From JAFAXD01 sp035472475 (GTDB taxonomy: Bacteria; Pseudomonadota; Alphaproteobacteria; Rhizobiales; Xanthobacteraceae), in the NCBI GenBank assembly GCA_035472475.1, contig DATIPA010000137.1, positions 1 to 18,906 of the forward strand: a stretch of DNA of 18,906 nt, written 5' to 3'. Numbering within the stretch: the first letter of the stretch is position 1; each line of letters starts with the position of its first letter. This document shows, one piece after another, positions 7,271 through 14,458 of this stretch. A model generated the notes under the pieces. That model was not told where the DNA came from. It did no database searches and saw only the letters and a program-made list of their open reading frames with translations. The position numbers were made by a program, and so were the translations under genes.

Positions 7271-7319
7271 GAGCGTGATCCCGAAAAGTGGACACCGGTC
7301 TTCGGACCAGATCATGCTC
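7271..7319. repeat. REP-like intergenic palindromic element
   Basis: The outer arms GAGCGTGATC (7271-7280) and GATCATGCTC (7310-7319) pair with one mismatch. Inside are CCGAA / TTCGG and the palindrome ACCGGT, so the whole 49 bp can fold. The pattern GAGCATGATC..CCGAAAAGTGG..ACCGGTTTTCGG..GATCATGCTC is one I recognise as a very abundant extragenic repeat in Bradyrhizobium and relatives; this copy has drifted slightly. It sits between two convergent genes, the usual place for such elements. Confidence 0.7.
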
Positions 7320-7333
7320 CGACAAAAGGCCCG

Positions 7334-8314
7334 TCACTGCGGCTCGATCTTGGCAAGCTTCACGTAGTCGCGCCACTCGGAGGTTTCCTTCGCGAGCATC
7401 TCGTCGACCAGCTTGGGCGAGCCGAGCAGCGGATCGGCGCCGAGATTGGACAGGAACTTCTTGGCGTCGTCGCTCGCAGCGATTTGGTTGAACCATTCCG
7501 TCAGCTTGTCGATCACCGGCCGCGGCGTTTTCGCCGGCACGTGCACCGACCACCACGAGATCAGATCCATGTTTGAAATGCCGGCTTCCGCCGCGCTCGG
7601 TAGCGCCGGCAGCGCCGCAATCCGCTTGGCCGAGGTCACGGCGAGCGCTTTCACCTTTCCGGTCGCGACCATTTCCTTGACGGTCACCGGATCGGTGAAG
7701 AAGAAGTCGAGATTGTGGGCCATCAAGTCGTTGATCGCGTCGAGCCCGCTCTTGTACTTCACTTCGGTGGTCTTGAGGCCGAACTGGGCTTTGTAGAGTT
7801 CGGAGGCCACAAGGCCGACGGTGGTGCTGGACCCATAAAACCCACCCTCCCCTTTATCCCTGAGCCGCGCCGTCAACTCGGCGACCGAGCTCACGCCGAC
7901 GTCGGGGGCCACGATCAGGATGAAGGGCAGCTGCGCGAGCGTCGTGATCGAGGCAAAGTCGTTGATCGGGTCGTAGTTGAGCTTCTTGAACAGGAACGGG
8001 CCCGCCACCAGGATCGAGCTCGCAGGCGCGATCAGGATCGTGTAGCCGTCCGGTTTCGATCGCGCGACCGCTTCGGTGGCGATGTTGCCGGCCATGCCGA
8101 CCTTGTTCTCGACGACCACCGTCGTTCCGGACAACTCCTGCAGCTTGCGCGCGTAGAACCGCACAAAAATGTCGGCCCCGGACCCCGGTGCAAACATGCA
8201 GACGCTGGTGATATAGCGCGACGGATAATCGCCGTTCTGCGCGCGCGCCCCCGCCGAAGGAAGGATCAGTCCGGCGGCACCAGCCAGCTGCATGATGCGT
8301 CTACGGGTGTACAC
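7334..8314 (-). CDS. Tripartite tricarboxylate transporter-type solute-binding protein (TctC/Bug family)
   Basis: The 326-aa exported protein begins MYTRRRIMQLAGAAG..GARA, a twin-arginine-like signal (TRRRIM) with likely cleavage after GARA. The mature part shows Bug-family landmarks: YPSRYITSVCMFAPGSGADI, a VVVENKVGMAGNIATEAVAR segment, and GYTILIAPASS. These periplasmic proteins capture carboxylates or related organic acids. The start is a GTG at 8314, preceded by AGGGAGG six bases upstream, a very strong ribosome site. No TctA or TctB membrane subunits are adjacent, as is common for Bug proteins. It lies 93 bp downstream of the MetE-like gene on the same strand and may share its transcript. 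The ligand cannot be told from sequence. Confidence 0.88.
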   Translation of the reverse strand: MYTRRRIMQLAGAAGLILPSAGARAQNGDYPSRYITSVCMFAPGSGADIFVRFYARKLQELSGTTVVVENKVGMAGNIATEAVARSKPDGYTILIAPASSILVAGPFLFKKLNYDPINDFASITTLAQLPFILIVAPDVGVSSVAELTARLRDKGEGGFYGSSTTVGLVASELYKAQFGLKTTEVKYKSGLDAINDLMAHNLDFFFTDPVTVKEMVATGKVKALAVTSAKRIAALPALPSAAEAGISNMDLISWWSVHVPAKTPRPVIDKLTEWFNQIAASDDAKKFLSNLGADPLLGSPKLVDEMLAKETSEWRDYVKLAKIEPQ

Positions 8315-8407
8315 AGTCAGCCTCCCTGCGCGGGTCTTGTTTGATCCGTCGTATGGTCCGACCCGCTGCTGCTGCCAGTAAACAATGCGGCCTCGGCCGA
8401 GTCCACG

Positions 8408-9625
8408 TCATTTGGCCCACAGCTGCTTTGATGCCAACCGGGCGCCCCGCGCCAACGCCTCGAGCTTGGCAAAAGCGATCGTCGGATGAATGCGGCCGCC
8501 GAGACCGCAGTCGGTCGAGGCAATAACCCGTTCGCGACCAACCAGATCAGCGAAACGGACAATGCGCTGCGCAACCAGCTCCGGATGTTCCACCACGTTG
8601 GTGGCGTGGCTCACGACGCCGGGCAAGATCAGCTTGCCATCCGGCAGCTTGACGTCCTGCCAGACGGTCCATTCGTGCTCGTGGCGGACGTTGCCGGCCT
8701 CGAACGAATAGGCCTCGCAATCAATCGCCAGCATCACGTCGACGATGTCGCGCATTGGCAGGTCGGTCGTGTGCGGCCCGTGCCAGCTGCCCCAACACAG
8801 ATGGAAGCGGATACGATCCCTGGGGAGCCCCTTGATCGCGTGATTGAGCGCTTCGACCCGCCGCATGGTGAACTTTTTGTAGGCGGCAACGTTCGGTTCC
8901 GGATCGATCTGGTCCCAGTTTTCGGCGATGCCCGGATCGTCAAGCTGCAGGACGAGCCCGGCGTCGACGATCGCCTTGTACTCCTCGCGCATCGCGTCGG
9001 CGCAGGCGAACATGAACTCTTCGTCGGTCTTGTAGTAGGTGTTGCCCAGGCGCGCGATGCTGCCGGGCGCAACCGAAGTCATGAACCCTTCCTGAACCCC
9101 GCACGCCGCGAGCGCCGCCTTGAAATGCGCGATGTCGGCCTTGATCGCGTCCTGGCCCACGTATTTGACCGGCCCCACACAGATCGGCCGGAACAGCGGC
9201 TGCCGCCCGATCGATATGCCTGACTCCGGATCCGCATAGGCGGTGGCGAAACGCACGCGGTCACGCCGCTTGAGCAGGCCGAGCAGCACGAGTTCGTCGG
9301 GGTGCGACTTACGCGGCGGGACGGTCGGCACTTCGACCGATGTCCGTTCGAGGCCGCTGAGCCGGTTGAACGCATAGCTGAACCATGCACCGTAGTTGAC
9401 CCGATGGCCCATCGATTTGCCGAACTCGCCGTCACCCGGAACGTCTATCCCCGCGTCGCGCTGGCGGCGCACCACATCGACCACCGCGGCCTGCAGCAGT
9501 TTCTGGAATCCTGCTTCATCCATTCCCTCGCCCGCTTCGCGCTTGCGATTGGCTTCGATCAGCTCATCCGGGCGCGGCAGGCTTCCGACGTGGCTAGTGA
9601 GAATATGATCACGGCTATTACGCAT
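8408..9625 (-). CDS. Cobalamin-independent methionine synthase II family protein (MetE C-terminal-like)
   Basis: The 405-aa protein is a single MetE-C-terminal-like barrel, far shorter than full MetE (about 750 aa). The zinc-site residues are present: H275 and C277 in FHLCWGSWHGPH, E309 in YSFEAGNVRHEHEW, and C373 in STDCGLGGR. The N-terminus HVGSLPRPDELIEA is typical of the family, which includes epoxyalkane:CoM transferase-like and stand-alone core-MetE thiol methyltransferases. It probably transfers an alkyl group to or from a thiol, but neither donor nor acceptor can be named. ATG 9625 is preferred (GGGAG eight bases upstream); the frame extends to 9715 without family resemblance. Neighbours are the aminotransferase upstream (105 bp gap) and the Bug protein downstream, all on the minus strand. 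Confidence 0.85.
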   Translation of the reverse strand: MRNSRDHILTSHVGSLPRPDELIEANRKREAGEGMDEAGFQKLLQAAVVDVVRRQRDAGIDVPGDGEFGKSMGHRVNYGAWFSYAFNRLSGLERTSVEVPTVPPRKSHPDELVLLGLLKRRDRVRFATAYADPESGISIGRQPLFRPICVGPVKYVGQDAIKADIAHFKAALAACGVQEGFMTSVAPGSIARLGNTYYKTDEEFMFACADAMREEYKAIVDAGLVLQLDDPGIAENWDQIDPEPNVAAYKKFTMRRVEALNHAIKGLPRDRIRFHLCWGSWHGPHTTDLPMRDIVDVMLAIDCEAYSFEAGNVRHEHEWTVWQDVKLPDGKLILPGVVSHATNVVEHPELVAQRIVRFADLVGRERVIASTDCGLGGRIHPTIAFAKLEALARGARLASKQLWAK

Positions 9626-9673
9626 GCGGCCTGCTCCCGGGTGCAGCGGATGATTCTGTCGGGAGTCTAGCGC

Positions 9674-9699
9674 GATGCTGCCAGAGTACTGGCAACATC
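9674..9699. promoter_or_regulatory. Dyad upstream of the MetE-like gene
   Basis: GATGCTGCCAG and CTGGCAACATC are 11-base arms with one mismatch around AGTA. The dyad lies 49-74 bp upstream of the MetE-like start and downstream of the aminotransferase stop. No T-tract follows on the minus strand, so an operator is somewhat more likely than a terminator. The binding protein is unknown. Confidence 0.4.
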
Positions 9700-9730
9700 C
9701 GCATGTGACCGGCAAGATCGCGCTGTGTGC

Positions 9731-11110
9731 TTAAGAGCCTAGCAACTTCTCGTGCGTGACCCAGTCGAGCGTGCGATCAAGTGCGCGGCTGAGGCGATCG
9801 AACAGCTCGTCGATCTCAGCGACGCTGATCACCAGGGGCGGGCATAGCGTGAGCGCATCGGCGAGCGCACGCATGATCAATCCCTCTTCTTGCGCGTACT
9901 GCGCGCAGCGCGCGGTCACGCCCGCCTTTGGATCGAACACGCGCTTGCTGCGCTTGTCGGCCACAAGCTCGACGGCGCCGACGAGGCCGAGCCCGCGCGC
10001 TTCCCCGACCAGGGGGTGCTCGCCGAGCGCCCGCAGCCGTGACACGAATCGTGGAATCTTGGCGGCAACCGCTTCGACGATGCGCTCGCGCTTGTAGATC
10101 TCGAGCGTCTTGAGCGCGACCGCAGCCGCGACGGGGTGGCCCGAGTAGGTGAACCCGTGGCCGAATGTGCCGATCTTGCGACTTTCGGCCAGCATGGCCT
10201 GATACATCACTTCCGGCAGCATCACCGCCGCGATCGGCACGTAGGCGGACGACAACGCCTTGGCGACCGAGATCGTATGCGGCGCAAACCCGACGACGTC
10301 GCAGCCGAACATTTTTCCGAGCCGGCCGAAGCCGGTGATCACCTCGTCGCAAATCAAATAGAGGTCGTACTTCGCGCAGACCGGCGCGATCGCGGCGAAA
10401 TAACCGGCCGGCGGAGGAATAACGCCGCCTGCCCCCATGACCGGTTCCGCGATGAAGGCCGCGACCGTGTCGGGGTCCTCGCCGATGATCATCTGCTCGA
10501 GTTCGGCCGCGAGCCGGGCCGAGAATTGCTCCTCGGTTTCGCCCTCGTGTGCGAACCGGTAGTGATGCGGGCACGCCGTGTGGCGGATATTCGCAATCGG
10601 CACGTCGAAGTCGATCTGATTGGTGGGCAAGCCTGTGAGCGAGGCCGACGCGATGGTGATGCCGTGATAGGCCTTGATGCGGCTGATGATCTTCTTCTTG
10701 CGCGGCAGACCGAGCGCGTTGTTCATGTACCAGACCAGTTTGACCTGGGTATCGTTCGCCTCCGAGCCGGAGTTGCAAAAGAACACCTTCGAGATCGGCA
10801 CAGGCGCGATCTCCTTGAGACGCTCGGCGAGCTCGATCGCCGGATCGTGGCTCTTGGCGCTGAACAGGTGCGCGAACGAGAGCTTGCGCATCTGCGTTGT
10901 GGCGGCCTCGATCAGCTCCTCGTTGCCGTAGCCCAGCGCCGTGCACCACAGGCCGGACATCCCTTCGATATAGGCCTTGCCGTCGGTGTCGTAGACATGG
11001 ATGCCCTGCCCCCGTTCGATCACCAGCGGACCGGTTTGGCGAAACTGGTCGAGATTGGTGTAGGGGTGGATCAGCGTCTCGATGTCGCGAACGGCGAGAT
11101 TGCTCGGCAT
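9731..11110 (-). CDS. Class III (omega) PLP-dependent aminotransferase
   Basis: The 459-aa enzyme has class III fold landmarks: GMSGLWCTALGYGNEEL, the phosphate-binding FFCNSGSEAND (110-120), YHG (148-150), cofactor Asp D255 in LICDEVITGFGR, Schiff-base lysine K284 in SVAKALSS, and TYSGHP (321-326). It resembles the alphaproteobacterial omega-amino acid:pyruvate / 'aspartate aminotransferase family' enzymes, which move amino groups between amines or amino acids and pyruvate. The true substrate is unknown. The ATG at 11110 is chosen over a GTG three codons upstream because GGTGG lies closer. It is divergent from the FAD monooxygenase (90 bp) and heads a possible transcript with the MetE-like and Bug genes. 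Confidence 0.9.
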   Translation of the reverse strand: MPSNLAVRDIETLIHPYTNLDQFRQTGPLVIERGQGIHVYDTDGKAYIEGMSGLWCTALGYGNEELIEAATTQMRKLSFAHLFSAKSHDPAIELAERLKEIAPVPISKVFFCNSGSEANDTQVKLVWYMNNALGLPRKKKIISRIKAYHGITIASASLTGLPTNQIDFDVPIANIRHTACPHHYRFAHEGETEEQFSARLAAELEQMIIGEDPDTVAAFIAEPVMGAGGVIPPPAGYFAAIAPVCAKYDLYLICDEVITGFGRLGKMFGCDVVGFAPHTISVAKALSSAYVPIAAVMLPEVMYQAMLAESRKIGTFGHGFTYSGHPVAAAVALKTLEIYKRERIVEAVAAKIPRFVSRLRALGEHPLVGEARGLGLVGAVELVADKRSKRVFDPKAGVTARCAQYAQEEGLIMRALADALTLCPPLVISVAEIDELFDRLSRALDRTLDWVTHEKLLGS

Positions 11111-11200
11111 GGCTGCCACCGGTCGTTAAACCCCCACGCCGGATTGCCAGCCGGGCGCAAAGCTGGCAAGGGGCTTTTTTGACCAAGAAGGAAAGCCAAG

Positions 11201-12418
11201 ATGACGCGAGCGTTGCGCGTCGCCGTCATCGGCGGTGGCATCGGCGGGCTGGCGGCAGCCCGCGCCCTGCTGCTGCGCGGCATGGAGGTCACCGTCTACG
11301 AGCAGGCGCCGCGCCTGAGCGAGTTCGGCGGCGGCGTGGTGCTCACCCCGAACGCGGTGACGGCGCTGCGCGCGCTCGGGCTAGAGGCGCGCGTGCTGGC
11401 CGACGCGTTTGAGTCACGGAGCCAGATTGTGCGCAGCTGGCGCAGCGGCCGCGTCATCCTGCAAAACTCGTTCGCGAGCTATCGCACGCATTTCGGCGCT
11501 ACCAGCTGTTCGATTCACCGTGGCGATATGCAAAAGCTGCTGAGCGAATTCGTGCCGGAGCGCAGCCTGCGGCTGTCCGCGCGCTGCGTCGAGGTGATCC
11601 CCGGGCCACAGGTCGCAGTTGCGCGGTTTGCCGACGGCAGCGAAATCGAGGCGGACATCGTGGTCGGCGCCGACGGCATTCATTCGGCGGTGCGCACAAG
11701 CCTGTTCGGCACCGAGCATCCGCATTTCACCGGCTTCATGTGCTGGCGCGGCCTCGTCGATCCGGCGCGGCTTCCGCCCCGGCTGGTCGATCCCGACCAG
11801 ACTGCCTGGTGGGGTCCGCGCGGTCACGTCGTTCACTACTACGTCCGGCGCGGTGAACTGCTCAATTGGGTTGCACACATCGAGACCGACAGCTGGACCG
11901 AGGAGTCCTGGTCGACCGAAGGCGACATGGTGGAGCTGATGGCCACCTACCGGCACTGGAACAAGCAGTTGCGCCAGATCTTCGAAGCGACCGAACGTTG
12001 TTACAAATGGGCGCTCTACGATCGCGATCCGCTGACGTCGTGGGGTCGGGACCGGGTCACGCTGCTCGGCGATTCCGCGCACGCGATGCTGCCATATCTG
12101 GCGCAAGGCGCCGGCCAGTCGATCGAGGATGCCTGCGTCCTCGCCGGCCTGCTCGAACGCTTCTCCGAAGATCCCGCCGCCGCGCTCGCGCGCTATCAGG
12201 CGTTGCGGCTCCCGCGCACGCGGCAGATTCAACTAGGCGCGCGTGAGCGCGGCCGGCTCAATCACCTCAGCTCGCCCTGGGCACGGCTTAGGCGCGACGC
12301 CGGCATTGCTCTCCGCCGATGGCGCGGAGCAACCCAAGCCTTGCAGGATATTGCGTGGATCTACGGCTATGACGCCGGGCGCCCGCCTAGCGACACGTTG
12401 GCGCCCACGACCGCGTAA
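11201..12418 (+). CDS. FAD-dependent aromatic-type monooxygenase (salicylate/3-hydroxybenzoate hydroxylase-like)
   Basis: The 405-aa group A flavoprotein monooxygenase has the dinucleotide motif VIGGGIGG (9-16), the DG motif VVGADGIHSAVR (154-165) and the GD motif VTLLGDSAHAMLPYLAQGAG (286-305). It uses NAD(P)H and O2 to hydroxylate an aromatic or related ring. The order of motifs and the phrase HAMLPYLAQGAGQSIEDA match salicylate 1-monooxygenase and 3-hydroxybenzoate 6-hydroxylase relatives. The substrate cannot be fixed, and no ring-cleavage dioxygenase is adjacent. AAGGAAAG a few bases before the ATG supports the start. There is no signal peptide, so it is cytoplasmic. It is divergent from the aminotransferase and ends three bases before the convergent extensin-like gene. 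Confidence 0.88.
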   Translation: MTRALRVAVIGGGIGGLAAARALLLRGMEVTVYEQAPRLSEFGGGVVLTPNAVTALRALGLEARVLADAFESRSQIVRSWRSGRVILQNSFASYRTHFGATSCSIHRGDMQKLLSEFVPERSLRLSARCVEVIPGPQVAVARFADGSEIEADIVVGADGIHSAVRTSLFGTEHPHFTGFMCWRGLVDPARLPPRLVDPDQTAWWGPRGHVVHYYVRRGELLNWVAHIETDSWTEESWSTEGDMVELMATYRHWNKQLRQIFEATERCYKWALYDRDPLTSWGRDRVTLLGDSAHAMLPYLAQGAGQSIEDACVLAGLLERFSEDPAAALARYQALRLPRTRQIQLGARERGRLNHLSSPWARLRRDAGIALRRWRGATQALQDIAWIYGYDAGRPPSDTLAPTTA

Positions 12419-12421
12419 CTT

Positions 12422-13195
12422 TCACTCCGCCGCTGCGTGCGCTGATGCTTCCGGGGGCCGCGGGCGCGGCAGCGGGACCGGCAGGTTCACCTCCCAGTGA
12501 CACAGCTTAAATCCGTTGCTGCGCTCGGCGAGATCGAGGTGGATGTGCTCCTCGTGATAGCCGTCGGAGCCCGGCCCGAGCACAGTCATGAAGCGCGCGC
12601 AAGCGCTCGCCTTCACGGCTTCGCGCACGGTTTTCTTCGCCTCCGGATCCGTCAACCCGAACCGCTTGCCGTTGGCCAACGTGAACGCGCGAATGTCGAT
12701 TGCGTTAGCACGGCCATGTTCGCTGATCTCGGCGCCGGCAATGCGATTGCGCGGCCGGCATTCGTATGAATCGTAGTTGTCGATCCCAACCAACGACGCT
12801 CCGAGCGGCAATACCTGAGTAACGATATCCTCCCGCAGCCAATTTGCAACCTCTGTCGCCATGCTGCAGCGGAGCGTCGGGGGCGACTTGAATTCGGCCC
12901 GGCGCCGGTCCTTCAAGATCACCGCGTCGAGCCGCACGACGTCGTCAGCACCGCATCCGGACGCCGCCGGGATCGGCGGCAGCGCCTCCGCTTCAGCAAG
13001 GCCAGACGTCAGGGCGGTGAAGCACTGTGAGGGCGGTGGCGGCCCGGACGGCACAGCTGGCGCGGAGGCGGACGGTTCGGCAGGCTCTGGCGCCTCTGGC
13101 AGCGGCCGCGGACGCGGCAAGGGGACATTGGCCGCTGCTGCCACGTCCAGCCCGCACCCAAGCCAGACAAGGACTCCCAACAGGATCAAGCGCAT
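12422..13195 (-). CDS. Extensin-like family secreted protein with LAS-peptidase-like residues
   Basis: The 257-aa protein starts MRLILLGVLVWLGCGLDVAAAA, a signal peptide, followed by a proline-rich stretch (VPLPRPRPLPEAPEPAEP). The conserved C-terminal domain contains SEHGRANAIDI (H160, D167) and HEEHIHLDL (H217, H219). This H-x6-D...HxH pattern resembles the zinc ligands of LAS/VanY-type peptidoglycan peptidases, so a cell-wall hydrolase role is plausible though unproven for this family. Several Cys suggest periplasmic disulfides. The proline motif VPLPRPRP recurs near the C-terminus. The start is set by the signal peptide; no good ribosome site precedes 13195, and the frame stays open to 13468 without signal-like sequence. 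It is divergent from the amine oxidase gene. Confidence 0.85.
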   Translation of the reverse strand: MRLILLGVLVWLGCGLDVAAAANVPLPRPRPLPEAPEPAEPSASAPAVPSGPPPPSQCFTALTSGLAEAEALPPIPAASGCGADDVVRLDAVILKDRRRAEFKSPPTLRCSMATEVANWLREDIVTQVLPLGASLVGIDNYDSYECRPRNRIAGAEISEHGRANAIDIRAFTLANGKRFGLTDPEAKKTVREAVKASACARFMTVLGPGSDGYHEEHIHLDLAERSNGFKLCHWEVNLPVPLPRPRPPEASAHAAAE

Positions 13196-13316
13196 GGTTG
13201 CGATAGTGCGAATGGGAAAGCGGCGACAAGGAGGCAACCACTTACCATAACGAACGTCCACCCCGTAGCACGTGTATTCACAATGGCGTGCTAGCCTTGG
13301 GGGAGCGGGGCACGAG

Positions 13317-14447
13317 ATGGCGCGCTTCGACGTGGTCGTGATCGGGCTTGGAGTGATGGGCAGCGCGGCGCTGCACCGCCTCGCGGTCCGGGGCGTTCGT
13401 GTGCTCGGCATCGAGCGGTATGAGCCTGGACACGACCGCGGTTCCTCGCACGGAGCGACCCGCATCATCCGCCTCGGCTATTTCGAGCATCCCTCGTACG
13501 TGAGCCTGCTGCGCGACGTTTATCCGCTGTGGCGTGAGCTCGAAGCCAAGATCGGGCGCCGGCTGTTGCACACCACCGGCATCGCCGAGATCGGCGCGCC
13601 TGAAAGCGAGCTCGTGAAAGGCACGCTCACGGCGGCGCGCCAGCATGCGTTGCCGCACGACGTTCTCGATGCGGCTGCGCTGATGCGACGTTATCCGGCA
13701 TTCCGTGTGCCGGGCGATTTCGTCGGCGTGGTCCAGCCCGACGGCGGATTCCTGGAAGCCGAACCCGCGCTGCTGGGACTCGTCAAGCTTGCGCGCGCCG
13801 GCGGCGCCGCGATCCGCACGAACGAAGCCGTGCGTGCAATCGAGCCGCACCCGGGCGGCGTGCGCGTCGTCACCAGCGATGAGGTCGTCGAAGCTTCGGC
13901 CGTGATCGTGACGGCGGGCGCACGGGTGAAATCTCTCATTCCGGATCTGCCGGCGCCGCTGCGCGTGACCCGGCAGGTGCTCGCGTGGTTTGAGCCGCGC
14001 GACGCAGCCATGTTTTCTAGCGACCGCTTCCCGGTGTTCATGATCGAGAGCCCGCACGGCCTCCACTATGGATTTCCGATGGACCCGCACCGCGGTGTCA
14101 AGCTCGGCAGGCATCGTCATCTCGACGAAACGGTCGACCCGGACAATTACGATCGCACGGTCTCGCCGCGCGACGAGCGTGCGATCCGCGTTGCGCTCGA
14201 AAACTACATCCCGGCGGCCGACGGCAAGCTGGTCGCGGCCACCACGTGTCTCTACACGATGGCGCCGGACGGTGATTTCATCATCGACACGCTGCCGGGC
14301 TGGCCTCAAGTGGTGATCGGGTCGCCCTGCTCCGGGCACGGTTTCAAGTTCGCACCGCTGATCGGTGAGATCCTCGCCGATCTCGCGATGAGCGGACAAA
14401 CCAAACGCGATATCGCGCGCTTTCGACTGGCACGGTTCCAAACATAG
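13317..14447 (+). CDS. FAD-dependent amine oxidase, monomeric sarcosine / N-methyltryptophan oxidase-like
   Basis: The 376-aa protein carries the dinucleotide motif VVIGLGVMGSAALHRLA and key positions of monomeric sarcosine oxidase. These are H45, R49 and R52 in SSHGATRIIR, the oxygen-activating lysine K262 in VKLGRH, and the covalent-flavin cysteine C311 in TTCLYTMAPDGDF, plus SGHGFK near the C-terminus. It should oxidise an N-methyl or other secondary amine (or a cyclic amino acid) with O2, releasing H2O2. Substrate choice among MSOX, MTOX and pipecolate-oxidase types is open. ATG 13317 is preceded by GGGAGCGGGG; an upstream in-frame start at 13272 lacks resemblance. There is no signal peptide. 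The multicopper oxidase begins 11 bp downstream, so the two are probably co-transcribed. Confidence 0.9.
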   Translation: MARFDVVVIGLGVMGSAALHRLAVRGVRVLGIERYEPGHDRGSSHGATRIIRLGYFEHPSYVSLLRDVYPLWRELEAKIGRRLLHTTGIAEIGAPESELVKGTLTAARQHALPHDVLDAAALMRRYPAFRVPGDFVGVVQPDGGFLEAEPALLGLVKLARAGGAAIRTNEAVRAIEPHPGGVRVVTSDEVVEASAVIVTAGARVKSLIPDLPAPLRVTRQVLAWFEPRDAAMFSSDRFPVFMIESPHGLHYGFPMDPHRGVKLGRHRHLDETVDPDNYDRTVSPRDERAIRVALENYIPAADGKLVAATTCLYTMAPDGDFIIDTLPGWPQVVIGSPCSGHGFKFAPLIGEILADLAMSGQTKRDIARFRLARFQT

Positions 14448-14458
14448 GAGCATCCCCC

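Noticed and set aside
8330..8366. GCGGGTC / GACCCGC inverted repeat upstream of the Bug-family gene
   Set aside because: The loop is 23 bases, there is no T-tract, and 7-bp GC-rich matches are expected by chance. Not convincing as terminator or riboswitch.
10136..11182. 348-aa open frame on the plus strand across the aminotransferase
   Set aside because: Antisense shadow of a clearly recognised class III aminotransferase; the product is Arg/Asp/Val-rich without domain resemblance.
9816..11186. 456-aa minus-strand open frame in another phase over the aminotransferase
   Set aside because: Arg/Gly-rich frame-shifted reading of the real gene; no ribosome site or family motif.
13278..14453. 391-aa open frame on the minus strand
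   Set aside because: It is exactly antisense to the amine oxidase, which has complete family motifs. The antisense product is His/Arg-rich with no recognisable domain, a common artefact of GC-rich codon use.
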